A DNA stretch of 64,000 bases, taken from positions 62,001 to 126,000 of the forward strand of contig JADNRV010000098.1 of NCBI GenBank assembly GCA_015499995.1. Reading direction: 5' to 3'. Positions within the stretch are counted from its first letter, which is position 1; each line of letters begins with the position of its first letter. The notes under the pieces were generated by a model. That model had not been told where the DNA came from and did no database searches. It saw only the letters and a program-made list of their open reading frames with translations. A program made the translations under genes and the position numbers. Below are positions 10,041 through 22,176 of the stretch, piece by piece. This DNA is from Flammula alnicola. Its lineage: Eukaryota > Basidiomycota > Agaricomycetes > Agaricales > Strophariaceae.

Positions 10041-10627
10041 CAGTTGTCTCCCTCATAACCCATACCTCTCGGTGGACAGGCCAGGCTATGGGTTATCAGG
10101 GGTTATGGCCCTACAGAGGTAGGCTAAAAATAGATTCGAAAAACCATAGAAAAAATACTGGACGATGGATAACGGATTCATGCTGAAATATGCTGTGGAC
10201 AGTAATGTAGATGTTGTGAATCAAAACCGCTGAAAAAGTTCAGTTAGACCCCAATTAGACCCAATGAAAATAGTCTCGTGGTCATAAGAGTCGTGTGAAA
10301 ATCATGCCATGGCTATGTTTTGGGGCGAAAATGACAATTTTGCTGGTCAAAAGGCTCAACAAGGCTACTTTTGAGCTGTTCAAGTGGCGCATCGTGGTGA
10401 TGGACGACTGATAAACTAATTATTTGACCCTGAAGTTATGATATTCTACCTAATATAGTAGCTTAAACCTATGGGTTTTGCTTGCTAGGGGGTACGGGTT
10501 ATGGGTTATTGCGGACCTATGGGTTATGATGTGCAAATCCCCGCCCACCGACTTGGTGGACTGAAAAAGCCATGGGATTTAAGGGGTTATGGGTTACCTA
10601 AGGCATGGGTTATGAGGGAGACAACTG
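10041..10627. mobile_element. Tc1/mariner-type MITE
   Basis: A 587-bp non-coding element with terminal inverted repeats. Both ends begin CAGTTGTCTCCCTCATAACC and stay identical for 23 bp, with one mismatch in the next four. It is flanked by TA on both sides (10039-10040 and 10628-10629), the duplication made by Tc1/mariner/pogo transposases. Internally several copies of TATGGGTTAT or its complement lie near both ends, possibly subterminal transposase sites. No open frame encodes a transposase, so it would depend on an enzyme elsewhere. Confidence 0.8.
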
Positions 10628-10715
10628 TAACTCGTATTACATGTGTTATTTTTGAGAAAGGTACACCACAAGACTCACAAAGTTACATACAGAAATTGAA
10701 AGAACGAAAGAAAAT

Positions 10716-12725
10716 TTAGATGATAATGGCCTTGGCAGTGGAATCGGGATACAAAACATCATATTCCTTTGTCTGGTCGTCCAACTCGCCGCTGATCTTT
10801 GTGAGCTGGGCGGTAAGATCGACGAGATCTGTCTGGAGAATTTTCCCAGCACTCGCAACAATGGGGTCCGAGTCAGCTGCCGCCTGCTTCGCGAAAGTGG
10901 GAAGACTCATGGACTCCTCGACATCAGGGCTCAGCAAGTATGGAACCTGCGCCATAAGCAGCCAGTCCTGGTCTTGACCCGCCTTGACAGGCAGCGCATT
11001 GAGGATATCTGCCTCGCCGAAGTGGTTGAGGGCCTCCAATGTGGTCGGCAGCGGGGCGTAGAGCGCGGATGGCTTGTTAGGCACGAAGGTCATGTAGTAC
11101 TGCTGGAGGTAGTTGACGGCAGTGTGCTGTGGGGAGGCGATGTGGATGCACATGGTGACCATGTCAATGAGGCCGTCAAGAGTCGTTACTGTTGGGAAGG
11201 TTGACATCTTGGCGCCCATCGACGACTGCATCTCCTTGCAGAAATTGCCAACCCAGGAGTCAGTCGCGACCTGGGCATCACCACCTGGATAGTTCTTAAC
11301 CAGGACATTGGAAACAAATTTGCGGAGGGTGGCCCACACGCGGATAATGTCGCGCCCATATCCGTAATTGTGGTACTTGGGGTTGCTGTCCAGTTCCGCA
11401 AGGGGGAAGCCACGGCTGTCAAGGTCGTTGGGGATGTACAGCCCCGTCCAGTCAAAGGTCGTGTACTCGTGATTGACGAGCGTGACTATCTGAGCCTCAG
11501 TGAAGGCAGAAAGTGGCATGACGACCTTGGGCACGAGAACCGAGCGCGCAAGAGAGTTGATTGAAAGAGTGGTGGTCCAATGTTCTTTGAGGAGCTTGTA
11601 AACGGGATGGTCGGATGGGAATGTGCGCTGGGCGGCAACTACGACCGTCTCCTCGACGAAATGCGCATGGGTAAGATGGACGGTCACCTCATGGCGCGTC
11701 CAGTCGGATATCTGCACGCACATCTTTGCATAGCGCCATGGCCAGTCATTTTTCTCGCTGTCTGTCGGATCGGTTGGCAACACGCGACGGTTGAAGATAG
11801 TGACGGATGCAGCCAGGCTGCCTTTCCAGTCGAGGATGACGGCCAACGGATGGAGTTGACCGGAAGGAGGAAGATAAAACAGCGCAACCGAGGCGCAGCC
11901 ATAGTGTACTGCACCACCCGCCGGGGTCGACGTGATGTCTTCAGTGGGGGTGAGGCCTGCGGCAGCGCGGAAGTAGCTATAGTCCTGGACATAAAAGGAA
12001 TTTGCGGGTGCAGAGCTGAAGAGGTTCAAGACGGCCTGGTTGCCCTGGGCTGCTTGCGTGAAGAGTTTAATCCAATTGGCGCTTGCGAGTGTGAGGGTAG
12101 TAGGATTAGTTCCAGTGAACTGTTGCTGAGCGAAAACGGCATCGGTGTACCAATCGTCGCGAAGGCCGACATTGACAGGCGTGAACATGTTGTCGGGCTG
12201 GAACCACCAGTGGTCACTTGCTTCGGAGTGGAGGGTTCGGTTTCTGTCTTCAAGAGCCTGCATGCTATCGGCGCCATCTGGCCCAAGTTTCTCGACGCCG
12301 TTGATATCGAGATAGTAGGCATGGAACATCAACACAATCGTGTCGTATAAACGCGTGAAATTGAATATGTTCGCGTTTTGATCAGCCCAGGGAATCGTTT
12401 GAAGGTGAGGAGGGAAAGTATCGTCGTCTTGGAAAATATAGAGCTTTTGCCTGTCAGGCAGAGGCAAATCGTTTTCTTCCTCTGAAGACTGGAACCCTGA
12501 GATATCAAAGAACCAGTCAAGGCTAATTTGCGGAGGTCAGTGAGTGGGTCGCCACCGATATAAAGACGCAACTTACGTTCTTTTCGCTTCTTGGAAACTG
12601 GATACAGTGCTTTTGATTGCGTCTTGGTAGGTAGAAGGCAACGGCCGTCCTTGAATGTATGGTAGGAGCTGCCGTTTTCGCATAAGAGGAAGAGAGGGGT
12701 GCGGGTTGATGATATGGATAGACAT
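10716..12725 (-). CDS. Lipoxygenase
   Basis: Two exons, complement(10716-12522, 12577-12725), 651 residues. All five metal-ligand positions of lipoxygenases can be seen: the H-x4-H pair in VHLTHAHFVEE (about residue 335), the later H-x3-N in SPQHTAVNY, and a C-terminal isoleucine (the protein ends in three). Other family marks are HPVYKLLKEHW followed by INSLARSVLVPK, and YMTFVPNKPSALYAPLP. The enzyme adds dioxygen to linoleate-type fatty acids; in mushrooms such enzymes have been linked to oxylipins and to the C8 volatile 1-octen-3-ol. The length is close to that of the Pleurotus enzyme. There is no signal peptide, so it is probably cytosolic. The ATG at 12725 is preferred over 12788 because a TATAAAA motif overlaps the upstream one. 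Confidence 0.92.
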
Positions 12726-12787
12726 GATGGATAAATCGTTGGGGTGGATACTGGTGCTTGCAAGACACCTATCGAATTGCACTCCCA

Positions 12788-12794
12788 TTTTATA
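12788..12794 (-). promoter_or_regulatory. TATA box of the lipoxygenase gene
   Basis: TATAAAA on the minus strand, 63-69 bp upstream of the chosen ATG at 12725. This spacing fits a fungal TATA box with a short 5' UTR. Confidence 0.5.
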
Positions 12795-14434
12795 GAAGAA
12801 TCACTTCTGGTCAACTGGCATGTGTCGTATTGGATGCGGGTCGCGTCTATCGGAAATTTGGAGGACCGCCACAGGGATTGGGCGCGAATAGACTTCCAGT
12901 CGAATGGAACAACCGGAAATAAACCAAACCCGGAGACTGCATAACGTCCAGTTCCCTGTATTCAAAAGATCTAATCGTGCCGCTGTTCAAGGCAAGGGCG
13001 GTGTAGAATGAAGAAAGGAAGTTCGATAGGGACAGCAAAATCCAGATGAAAGTGACCGTACGAGTGCACATGATCTGTTCCGTGGCTCCATTACTGCGCC
13101 GATCGATTCGAATAAGCCTCCTGCGTATTGTCAAATGACATTCGCCTCTAGAATTCGTCCGACACTCACGAGCGGGTCTATGACGGGACGGGGGCTGTTG
13201 ATATTCTGATTCAATCCGATTCCTATCATTAACAATTCATGTCAGGACTTGTCCAACGGCGTGTTGCCCATCTTCGGTATCAGCGGAGACCTAGGACGAA
13301 ATCAGAACGTTGACAACCCGTTGACTCCGGAGTGCAAGTGGGTCTGGTGGAGGATCAGATATCAAGCCACAGCATAAAAGGACCAGAGGTGATACTCACC
13401 ATGTTTAACGTACAAGGGATTGGGCGCGATAAGCTACTGGAGTCGCAGTTAGTAGTTCAAGTTGACGTTAAAAATGAAACGTTGGTACGGCATTGGCAAG
13501 ATTAAGAGCACGTGACGGTTCCGGCGCTAATTCGCAAATGATTCCTTTTGGACTCCTTTCTCCAAGTTACATGGCGGTTTTGTTCTCTTTTTGCATCTAG
13601 CTTTGACAGACACGAGCGCCGGAAATAAAGCAAAATAGAACGAGTGAGGTAATAGTTGATGGATTCCGAAGCTGGAAGGCTGCCAGCTCGCCTTGATTTC
13701 TGCACCGATGGGTCGCCAACAATTTGCATCTTCTAGGGTCCTCAGAACTACCGCCCTCACATGCACCGGTTTGCTGCTCAGACGATTTTTCTCTCTATGT
13801 CTGCCGACACTGTCACCGCTTTTACTGTCATGGTCTATTGTCGCTTTCAGGGCTCATGAAGGTTGCAAAATTGCTCGGCCTGGCTTCTCTGCCGCGTATC
13901 ATCTCTCACTCAGGCTTTCCGATGGGAGATAAAAGGATGTAATGCCTTCCTTAAAAAGAAGATCCCTGCCGCGTAGAGCATGTTCGCCAGATTCTAGGCC
14001 ACTTCAGTGAAGAACGTCTCGCTTGGAGTAATGATTATTCCTTGACGTCCGACTGGGAAGGCAAGCGTATTTAATATCGATAAAATGAAGACACAGTGTG
14101 TACCGTCAAGATAATTGCAAATGGTGCCGGAAGTTGACCTCTGATTCTATGTAGAAACATAAGTACTTGGACTGTGAGAGATGTCGATGGCCTCTCACTG
14201 TGTATGTTGATAGATTGGTCGGCGAAGGATCCGAAGGTAAGTAACTGGCCGCATGCATTAACATTAACATCACTGGTTTGGAAGAAAACAAAGCGGATGA
14301 CATCAGGCCTACATGTACTGGGCAGTGGGCTAGTAGGCTACTTAATTTTTCTCTTCTAGAATAATACACACAGAACGCGCAGCAAAGAACTTCGAGGAGA
14401 CTTAACTAGCTATAATTGAAGTATCAATGACGAT
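12795..14434. other. Intergenic, no gene seen
   Basis: About 1.6 kb upstream of the lipoxygenase and downstream of the Arb1-like gene. Short open frames on both strands show no domain or codon pattern worth calling. An E-box-like CACGTGAC occurs near 13510. Confidence 0.5.
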
Positions 14435-17400
14435 TTAAATTTCAAAATCGTCCTCCAAATCTCCCAAGTCCAAAGGTCCCTCCTCTTCACCAACTGTCCA
14501 AAAAGATGGCACGACCATGTAGATATCCTCGACGTACCAGAACGTGAATTCTTTCTGTGTACTGCCACCAGATGACCCTCCTGCCGGTCCAGTGTTTGAG
14601 GAACCACCCGGACCCCGACCTCGACCTCTGAATGTGCCTCTTCCACTTTCACTACCGAGATCGCCTTTGGTTTCTGTGCTATTAGCGGAGACAGCAGGAA
14701 CAGCATTGCCCGATGCGTTTCCTGAGGCATCACCATCGACTGTCTGAATATCACCTTCACCCGAAGTAGGTCCTCCCGCAGCGGATGCTCCCCGCCCCGT
14801 TCCGCGCCCTCTACCACCACCTCTACCGCCCCTTCCTCTGCCTCTGCCTCTGCCCCGGCCGCCATCTCTCGAGGACTCATCACGGATGGGCACAAGCTGC
14901 ACCCACGTACCCGCCATGCCCATGCCCAAGTGGATCAATTCTGCAACACGCGGCTCCATGAGGAGCGTAATATCGTCTTTGTACGCGTCGTGTGCGTATC
15001 TCGCTGCGTGTCTATCAAGTCGATCCTGCTCTGCGTCCTGTTCCTGTGCTCCTTCAGCATCAGCAGCACCTGCCAGTGGCGCAGACGAAGTGCGTTTCGG
15101 TAGCGGTCCCTGGACCTTCGGCGCGCGATAATCAGGCGCGGAGCCTCCATCGTCCCAGTCCGTCCACGGCGTCAAGACGACCCTCGAGAGGGTCTTAACC
15201 AGATCCTCCTCCAACCCTCGCCACTTCCGATCTTTCTCGCCCTCGCCGGGCTTGAGCACCGCCTTGACTTTCCGCATACTCCGTTCCGCCACCCCCACCT
15301 TGCCAGGGACGCCCCGTCCACCAGCTTCGTACTTCAAGGGGAAGACGGTCATCCCGAACAGTTCCATCAATGGCTGGTCGGTGGGAGGCGCCCATGCGTC
15401 GCGTGCGGCTTGCCGATCGGCGGCGGTGGGTTTGGAAGGGCCGGCTGGGTTTGACCAGTCGAAAGGGTAAGAGGAGAGGTCTTCGTCGTTGTCTGTCTTC
15501 GCGGCAGGCAGTATTGAGGAAGACGGTTGAGATGGAGAAGGTGCGGCAGCCCAGTTGGGTTTGTCGGCTGTATGTACAGGTTCAGCCTTTGGTTGCTGCG
15601 GTTCTACCTCGGCGGTGCTTGAGGTGGTAGCTGGAACTGGGGTTGTTTCTGTCTGTGCTCCTTTCTGGACAACAGGTTTGACTGATGCAAATTGATGGAG
15701 ATTCCGTCTTTCAATATCTGCCTCGAATACATCAATCTCCTCGATGAACGCGTTGCCACCGTCTCCGATGCCATCGAGATTCTGAAAATTAGATGCTTCT
15801 AGGTCACTAGTGTACCCAGGCGACGTCGGCGACATGACCTCGATCCTGATCTCCGTCTGTGTAGCGTCACCGTTGTCTATTACAATGTCGGCCTCTTTGA
15901 CTTCATCTTCCTCGGGTACGTCGGCCAGATCCGAAGAGGGCATTCCGAGGTCTGCAGGATCAGCAGGCAAAAGCTGCACGTTAGCAGCTTTCAACTCCTC
16001 CTCAAAGCGCTTCATTGCCTCTTCTGGCGTCTCTTCCTTCCCCTCAGCCGCATCCATTTTGTCGTCTACCTTTCCATTATCGCCATGCCCGAAATCCCAG
16101 CCGAAATTCCACGCTTCCACTTCCCATCTCGCGCCCCAAATACCCCTTGCCCCAGCGCCCAATTTATCCGGCAACAGCCTGCACAACTTGGCCGTCCTCG
16201 GCAGCTCCTGTACCGCACGCTTCGCCACATCGATCGCCTTTCTCAACCCCCTCTCCGACTCGGGCAAGGCCCTCACACGGAGCAAGAACGAGAGGAAGAA
16301 GGACAGCAAGTGCGGGAGGGAGACGAGGTGGGAAGGCGTCCATACGAGGCCCTCGTACCGGAGGTACCATGAGAGAAACACGCGCGTGCTGTGGTCCACG
16401 TCGGAGAGGAACCTCAACAACTTGGATTCGCGCCTGGCGACGGCGAGCGCGAGGAGCTTGCGCACATGCGCGTCGGAGGACACGGGGATGGGGTCGATGT
16501 TGTACAGCGCGTAGGGCGTCCGCGGCGGGATGCGCTTCGGTTTTGATTGAGTCGGCTGCTCGGCGCTGTCATCGTCTTGGGGTTTCGAACGGCTTTTGGA
16601 TTTGGGTCGAGGTGCTTCGTCCTCGTCTTCGTCGGAGTATCTGGCAAACGATGACTCGTCGTCGTCCGAGTCGATTGTAGCCCTTTTGGTGCTGGGTGCA
16701 CGTTTCTTCGGTGCTGCAGATGCGAGGTCCGAGTCTGTCTCGTCGTCATTCTCGTCTTCCTGATCTTCAGGTTGTGGGATGTCCGTACGCGTCCAGACGG
16801 GGGGCGAGCCCAGAAGGCCTGCATATAGGCGAAACTATTTCGAAGGAGATTAGATGGTGCATTTTTTCTCCGACAAGAAAGTACATACTTGATCCCAGAG
16901 ATAGTTCACTCCCATGTGCCCGGGAGGCCATATCCTGCCTGTGCGGAACTCTGTGGATGCGATGTGGATGCGGTCGATTGGGGATAAGTTTCTGTATGTA
17001 CATCGGTTAGCGAATGAATATTGAAAAGTCGAGAAAAGTAAGAAAAAAAGATGAAGACAGGGTCAATAGAACACGTCCGAAAGAATATCTCGAAACCGAA
17101 GAAACAAAAGACAAAAGACAAAGAAAGCTACGCACCGATCATAAGTCTTCGTTCCCCGCAGATCCTCTCCCTCAGCCCACTGTTCGTACCACTCTTTCTT
17201 CGCAAACAAGAGCAGCCTCTGCCGTCTCTGCTCCTGCGCTCTCGCAACAGGATCCAGTATCTCCTCAGGCCCTTTCTTTCCTTTTCCTTTCTTCTTTCCC
17301 GTCACATTACCATCTTGCTCGCCCTCGTCGTCGCCCTCTTCGCCCTCCTTTGTCTTCTTCCGCTTTGTCTGCGTCTTGCACACATCCGTGTCGTGCGGCA

Positions 17401-17677
17401 CGCGGAGCCGCACAGTTGGGATCCCGAGCCCGTCGATCTCGACCCCGGTGTCGCTGAAGATCTGGATCCCATGCTCTTTGAACTGTTTGAACGGGGTAAT
17501 TTCGACACCTGGTGGTACAGGTGGAAAAGGTGGGAATCGGATAAGAGGTGCGTTTGGTAGGTTGACTACTGTAGCGCTGGTTGTGCTCGGCTCGGCACCA
17601 TTCAATGGTATCGTGGCTACGTTGGAGACATCAGGCTGAGTTGGTTGATCCTGGAGCTGAACTGGAGAATCGGACAT
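14435..17677 (-). CDS. Arb1-like Argonaute siRNA-chaperone subunit
   Basis: Three exons, complement(14435-16834, 16889-16991, 17136-17677), 1014 residues. In fission yeast Arb1 is part of the ARC complex, which holds duplex siRNA on Argonaute before heterochromatin targeting. Marks that fit the family: a basic Lys-rich N-terminal segment (KKKGKGKKGPEE); the block RIHIASTEFRTGRIWPP then YLWDQFRLYAGLL; a helical core FLSWYLRYEGLVW with AVQELPRTAKLCRLLPDKL; and the C-terminal motif MGMAGTWVQLVP paired with WYVEDIYMVVPSFW. An Arg-Gly-rich stretch (about residues 870-900) is inserted between the last two motifs and could bind RNA. Acidic and Ser-rich linkers make it longer than the yeast protein. 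The assignment rests on remembered motif resemblance, so confidence is moderate; the gene itself is solid. Confidence 0.6.
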
Positions 17678-18201
17678 GGCTGGGCATTCCAGGGGTATCG
17701 ATTGTATGCGGTAGGGTATATATACGTTTTTTCTTCAAGGAACGCGATGAAAGAAAGGCAATCGGTCTTCCCTTGATCGGTAAAGGCGCGTTATCTGATT
17801 GACGCGTGTATAATTAGCAAGACGCGTCTTTCTTCAATAGATTGAGGTGCGAAAAGTATTTAGGAAAATATGGATAGATTGTGCTAGAATACAAAAAATA
17901 GCCTTGTAGACACTGCAGGGATGATGAGAAAGTATATAAGTATGTACTGTACATGGTTTAGGAATAGATGGTAGTCCAGGGCAAGGCTCAGGCCCGCGCC
18001 AGATACAATACTAGTATACAGCTATACATAGGAGAGATAGAGGTGGGTAGTAGACAGTGGAAATGAATTGTTGACCTGGACCCATAGATGACATGAAATG
18101 ATCCGCACGAAGTTCACTGGGGAGACAAAAGAGGGCAGCTGTGACGGAAAGGAATCTTGGCGATGTCGAGCCTTCAAAGCTTCATAACTCAGGTTTCCCG
18201 A
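17678..18201. other. Intergenic, 5' flank of the Arb1-like gene
   Basis: About 520 bp between the start of the Arb1-like gene and the stop of the MYND-finger gene. No open frame or repeat stands out. Confidence 0.5.
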
Positions 18202-19024
18202 TCACATAACTGTGCCGCTGCTAATCGTTTGCTTCAGGTCCGCTACCCAATCAGCACTCCGCCGCTCTATAGCAGGGTTAAAAGCATTGTTCAGAAAGAG
18301 ATGGGTAAGCTGGGTCATTTTGAGGGCGTGAAATCGAGTAACAGCGAGCGCTGTCCCGAATCCGGTCCCAGCTGCCCTGGCCTTCCTCGATGCCTCTGCA
18401 GTTTGGTGCAGATGTCCAGATAAACGCTGGATTCTGGGGTCGTTTGGCAGTTCGTCTATTCTGCAAATATAGGCGTAGTCGATGAGGAATTGCTTGAGTA
18501 TATCAGATGAAGTAGAAGCTTTCAAAGTCGATGGATATAGGTTCGATTTGACGGTGATCAGGACGACGTGAGTGAAGCACCGCTCTGGATGGTTGACAAA
18601 GTCCATCGCAGCGATGATGGCTTGGTCGATGATGGCTTGAGCGGCCTGCAACTGGGGTCAGAACAATGTGCCATCAAAGAGGTTGAGCCGCTCACACTGT
18701 GCCATTTCTTAAACCTGCGATCCACTTGTAAGACAGGGACGTCGTTTATCTTCACTCCTTTTGCCGCCATTGCCTGAACAAGCTTATCGGCGTTCTGATG
18801 CTTAGAACAAAAGGATTTGTGCGCCGTCCAATGATTCTTTTGGCATTCCCTGCTCTGGGATGTAATAGGGAAGTTATCGCAAACAGTAAACTGCGTAGTG
18901 ATCAACTTACGCAGTATAAAGTCAACTTACAACCAGAACAGGCCAAGAGATGGGTTTGCAGCATAGATTTAGAACAGTTTGCGCACTGCCTCTCGCTCTG
19001 AGCACGTTGACCGAGGGGAGGCAT
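18202..19024 (-). CDS. MYND-type zinc-finger protein
   Basis: Three exons, complement(18202-18651, 18696-18854, 18911-19024), 240 residues. The first intron splits the finger itself. After splicing the order is CANC, CSGC, LYC, SRECQKNHW, HKSFC, the complete C-x2-C / C-x2-C / C-x3-C / H-x3-C pattern of a MYND finger at about residues 14-55. MYND fingers bind proline-rich peptides. The remaining 180 residues are helical and not recognised; they resemble the hypothetical tails common on Agaricomycete MYND proteins. The 44-bp second intron is short but keeps the frame; a donor two bases away is possible. It is divergent from the gene at 19260 with a 235-bp shared promoter. Confidence 0.8.
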
Positions 19025-19094
19025 GATGGAGTCAGGAACAGGACGTGCGCGAGACGCAGACTCAGGGGCGGAAACAATTACCTGACATTGTGAC

Positions 19095-19100
19095 CACGTG
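19095..19100. promoter_or_regulatory. E-box CACGTG in a divergent promoter
   Basis: CACGTG within the 235 bp between the MYND gene (minus) and the gene at 19260 (plus). Related CACGTG sites recur in several promoters of this window. Basic helix-loop-helix factors bind such sites in fungi; here the role is inferred from position only. Confidence 0.35.
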
Positions 19101-19259
19101 ACAGGCGCGTGGTAAACAATACACACGGCGTGGGAAGAAAGTGATAATGCCTCGCGGACTGAGCATTTCTTGCTGGCTTTCACTGTCACCCATATCGTCC
19201 ATCTTTCTTTCTCACCACCATCATCGCATCGTATTCTACAGCGCAATCACATCTCTGAT

Positions 19260-21306
19260 ATGGTCTTTGGATTTTTCTCGAGAAAGCCTGCACCGACGGC
19301 GGCGACAACGTTGATCGCAGAGACAGTCGAAGCTGGCCCTTCGAACCCTGCACCGTCGACCGATCTTAACCCTGTCATAGCACCTCACTTCCAATTTCCG
19401 GCAAAGCAGCAGCAGCTGCATACTCCCTCGCCATCTATTGACGATGCTTCCGTCGTTATCAGCACCAACGGCCAACCACTACCAAAACCCAAAAAACCCA
19501 GAGCCAAACCGAGGCCAAAGCCCCAACCCAAAGAGGTTTCTCCAGTAAGGTCCGAAATACCGCCCGGACCAGCGGATTCGCCATCTCCACCCCCAGACGA
19601 TGCTCTCGTCACCGATCCGAGCGCCTTACACGCCCTGGTCGCCTCAGTGCCTGCCCAAACCCTGCACGCGTACACCCTCGCGCACCTAAACCCCGCACCC
19701 CCCTCTCCATTCCCTCTTCTCTCACATATTACAGCCCCAGGACCCGGCGCACCACCCACCCCTCAAATGTTGACCGCACTAACCACGTTTTTCGCCTCGC
19801 TCGCCCCGCCGCCAAAGCTCCATTGCGTGCGCTGCCATCGCGGGTACTTTGACTTGGAGAACAGTGATACGGCGTGTCGCGTTCACCATGATGACGATAG
19901 TGCCGTCGTGGAACGTGTTGGTCTTGGGAAAGGCGCAGGCACGGAGTATGAGACGCTCTGGGGATGCTGCGGGCGCACCGTCGATGGCGACGGTGATATG
20001 GGCCCACCTGATGGGTGGTGTTATGAAGGTGCTCATACGGTGCGTATCCTTTCTTTCTTTTTTTTCTTTTGTGTTCGTGTTAGGGTGTTTCTCGAGGGGG
20101 AACTTTGCGTCGAACTACTTGGTCCCAACTTGGATCATGCTCAGAATCGCCATATGGGATGTAAATCGTGCTTCGAAGCAGGACTTGCATGCCAACTTTG
20201 CTTTCGACTTCGCTCCCAGCTGCCCTTTGCAATTTTCACGCGTCCTCCCACAATAGAAGAGCCATGGGTGATTTCAATTTTCGAGTTGGAACGCACATTG
20301 GCCAGTTGTACTGTGAAACACCTAGGACGCGTCAAAGCTGTAACTTTATATCCTCCTGAGCTCAGCTTGGATGTGGAGTCGAGCTGAAAGCTGTTGACCA
20401 CTGTGAAACACCCTCTCACATTTTTTCCTCGCGACATACAGCTTTTTTTTGGATTTGAATTTGAACTGATGACAAAATTTTGCTTTCTATCAGACCGACA
20501 CCAAACGCGCCCGATTCCGAGCCGACTCTACGCCGCACGACGACAAGCTCACGTCCTGTGTGCGGTTGCGCTGTCACATGCCGCCCCGAAGCTCGTTTTC
20601 ACGGGCGTCGAGGAAGAGGAATCGCCGGACAATGGAAGTTGATGGCGAGGACGAAGATGATGTACAGTCAGTTGCGTCGTCGCATACCCGTTCGCATTCG
20701 CGGAGCATCTCGTTTTCCATATCCAGTGCAAAAGACAAGGGAAAGATGAAAGCTATGCCAGACGAGGAAGAAGACGAAGAATCTAAAGCGCGTCCCGCGA
20801 AACGCGTGAGGTCGAGGAAGCCATCTACTACTTCCATCCGTGCTGCTGCCAAGAAGGACGACGAGGAAAACGCGGATGAAGAAGCTATGGACATGGATGG
20901 GCCCCAACCTCCCTCGCCTCCTAAATCACCGCGCCGGAAACCCAAATCCACCGCTGCATCGACAACGACAACTGGCAAAGCCAAACCCGCACCACCTTCC
21001 CCGAAACAACAGCGCTCCAAACCCGGCTCGTCTGGCAGCACCAACGCTGCGCCTGTACAGCGCAGCCCGCTCTCCGCGTCCTTCGTCCCTGACGCGATCG
21101 TTGTTGTCCGCCCAGAGTCGCCTACGCCGCGCAAGCCGAAGGGTCGCGTGGAGGTGGAGATCCTGTCGCGGAGTCCACCGAAGACAGGGATCTTGAGTGC
21201 GAGGACGAGTGTGGGGAGTTTGAGGAGTTTGAAGGCGAAGACGAGGACGAAGCCATTGGGCGAGATCGTGGATACGAGTGTGGATGGTGAGGGACAGTGG
21301 AGCTGA
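19260..21306 (+). CDS. Hypothetical protein with Cys/His cluster and basic low-complexity tail
   Basis: Two exons, 19260-20039 and 20494-21306, 530 residues. The N-terminal 180 residues are Pro/Ala/Lys-rich linker. A Cys/His cluster follows at about 185-265 (LHCVRCHRGYF, CRVHHDDD, LWGCCG, WCYEGAHT), spaced like a zinc-binding module, but I cannot name it. The second exon is acidic and basic low complexity with Ser-Pro and Lys-Arg repeats, as in a nuclear protein. The intron (454 bp) is several times longer than its neighbours. Its splice sites are GTGCGT and TATCAG and keep the frame. Intron retention would replace the tail by another 116 residues, so the model needs transcript evidence. Confidence 0.65.
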
Positions 21307-22176
21307 ATGAACGCGACACCTTTTGGATCGGCAGGCGTAAGTCATATCCTTGCCTACCATGGCCCAAGCCGGCCGTAATTTATTGCGTGTTGGACTATCC
21401 TCCCGCAAAACCTTGAGCCCCAGGAGACACGGCTCTTCGTCCTTCGACGTCGACCCCTTCGCTGGGCACCTTATTTTTAATGCCGGAGTCATCACTTCCA
21501 TCACTCTGGCCAAGCCCAACAAGCCCAACAAGCCTACGTTTTCCTCAATTCTTGAACCCTTGGATCTCCCTTGAACTTCTCATCTACATAACGAATTCAT
21601 TCCTTGCACGTAATCTAAATCTTATGCTACCACCTCCTGTCTTGATTCTATTTATCTACATCGCAGCTCAGCGTGACGACACAATCCTTACTATTTGTCT
21701 CATTTTTTTTGGCGTTTCCTAGTAATTAATTCGTCTATATAGTGTATGAGTATATTCTTCTCTAACGAATCCCATTACTCTCCGCCCCCGGTCCGTGGAT
21801 AAAAGTAATGAGCATGCATATCAAATGCATATGGCAGCTTTTGCCCCGAGAATAAGACGCACAAACACTATGCGTCTTGTCCTTGTCCGTCTCCACTTTT
21901 TACCGTCCAAACTTCAAGGTTCAAAGCTTCAAGCTCGAGCTCCGCCTTTGAGGTCGTCGTATCCGATGCTTGTGCCAAGGTAGCCGGCGGCCGCGGAGAG
22001 ACACTCTTAACCGCAATTGCACCCAGTGTTGCATTCAAGGACAACTCCGCATTTTACCCCAGAACTCTTTTTTCGCCAATTCCCGAATCTGGACCTATAC
22101 CTCCCCAGAGAGTTTGCAGGCTCTCCAATATACCCCTCTCCCCCGGCTCATACCCACCCAACCCTGAGTCGCAACA
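21307..22176. other. Intergenic, no gene seen
   Basis: Same-strand spacer of 870 bp between the Cys/His gene and the TMEM135-like gene. It has pyrimidine-rich stretches before 22177 that fit a fungal promoter; no further feature is supported. Confidence 0.5.

Noticed and set aside
11580..12350. Long plus-strand open frame (256 codons) opposite the lipoxygenase
   Set aside because: It is antisense to a clearly conserved gene, has no domain and reflects codon bias of the lipoxygenase strand.
16015..16680. Arg-rich plus-strand open frames within the Arb1-like gene
   Set aside because: Compositional artefact of GC-rich coding sequence on the other strand.
20040..20387. Read-through extension of the Cys/His protein
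   Set aside because: The splice GTGCGT to TATCAG joins a compositionally continuous protein; kept only as a possible isoform.
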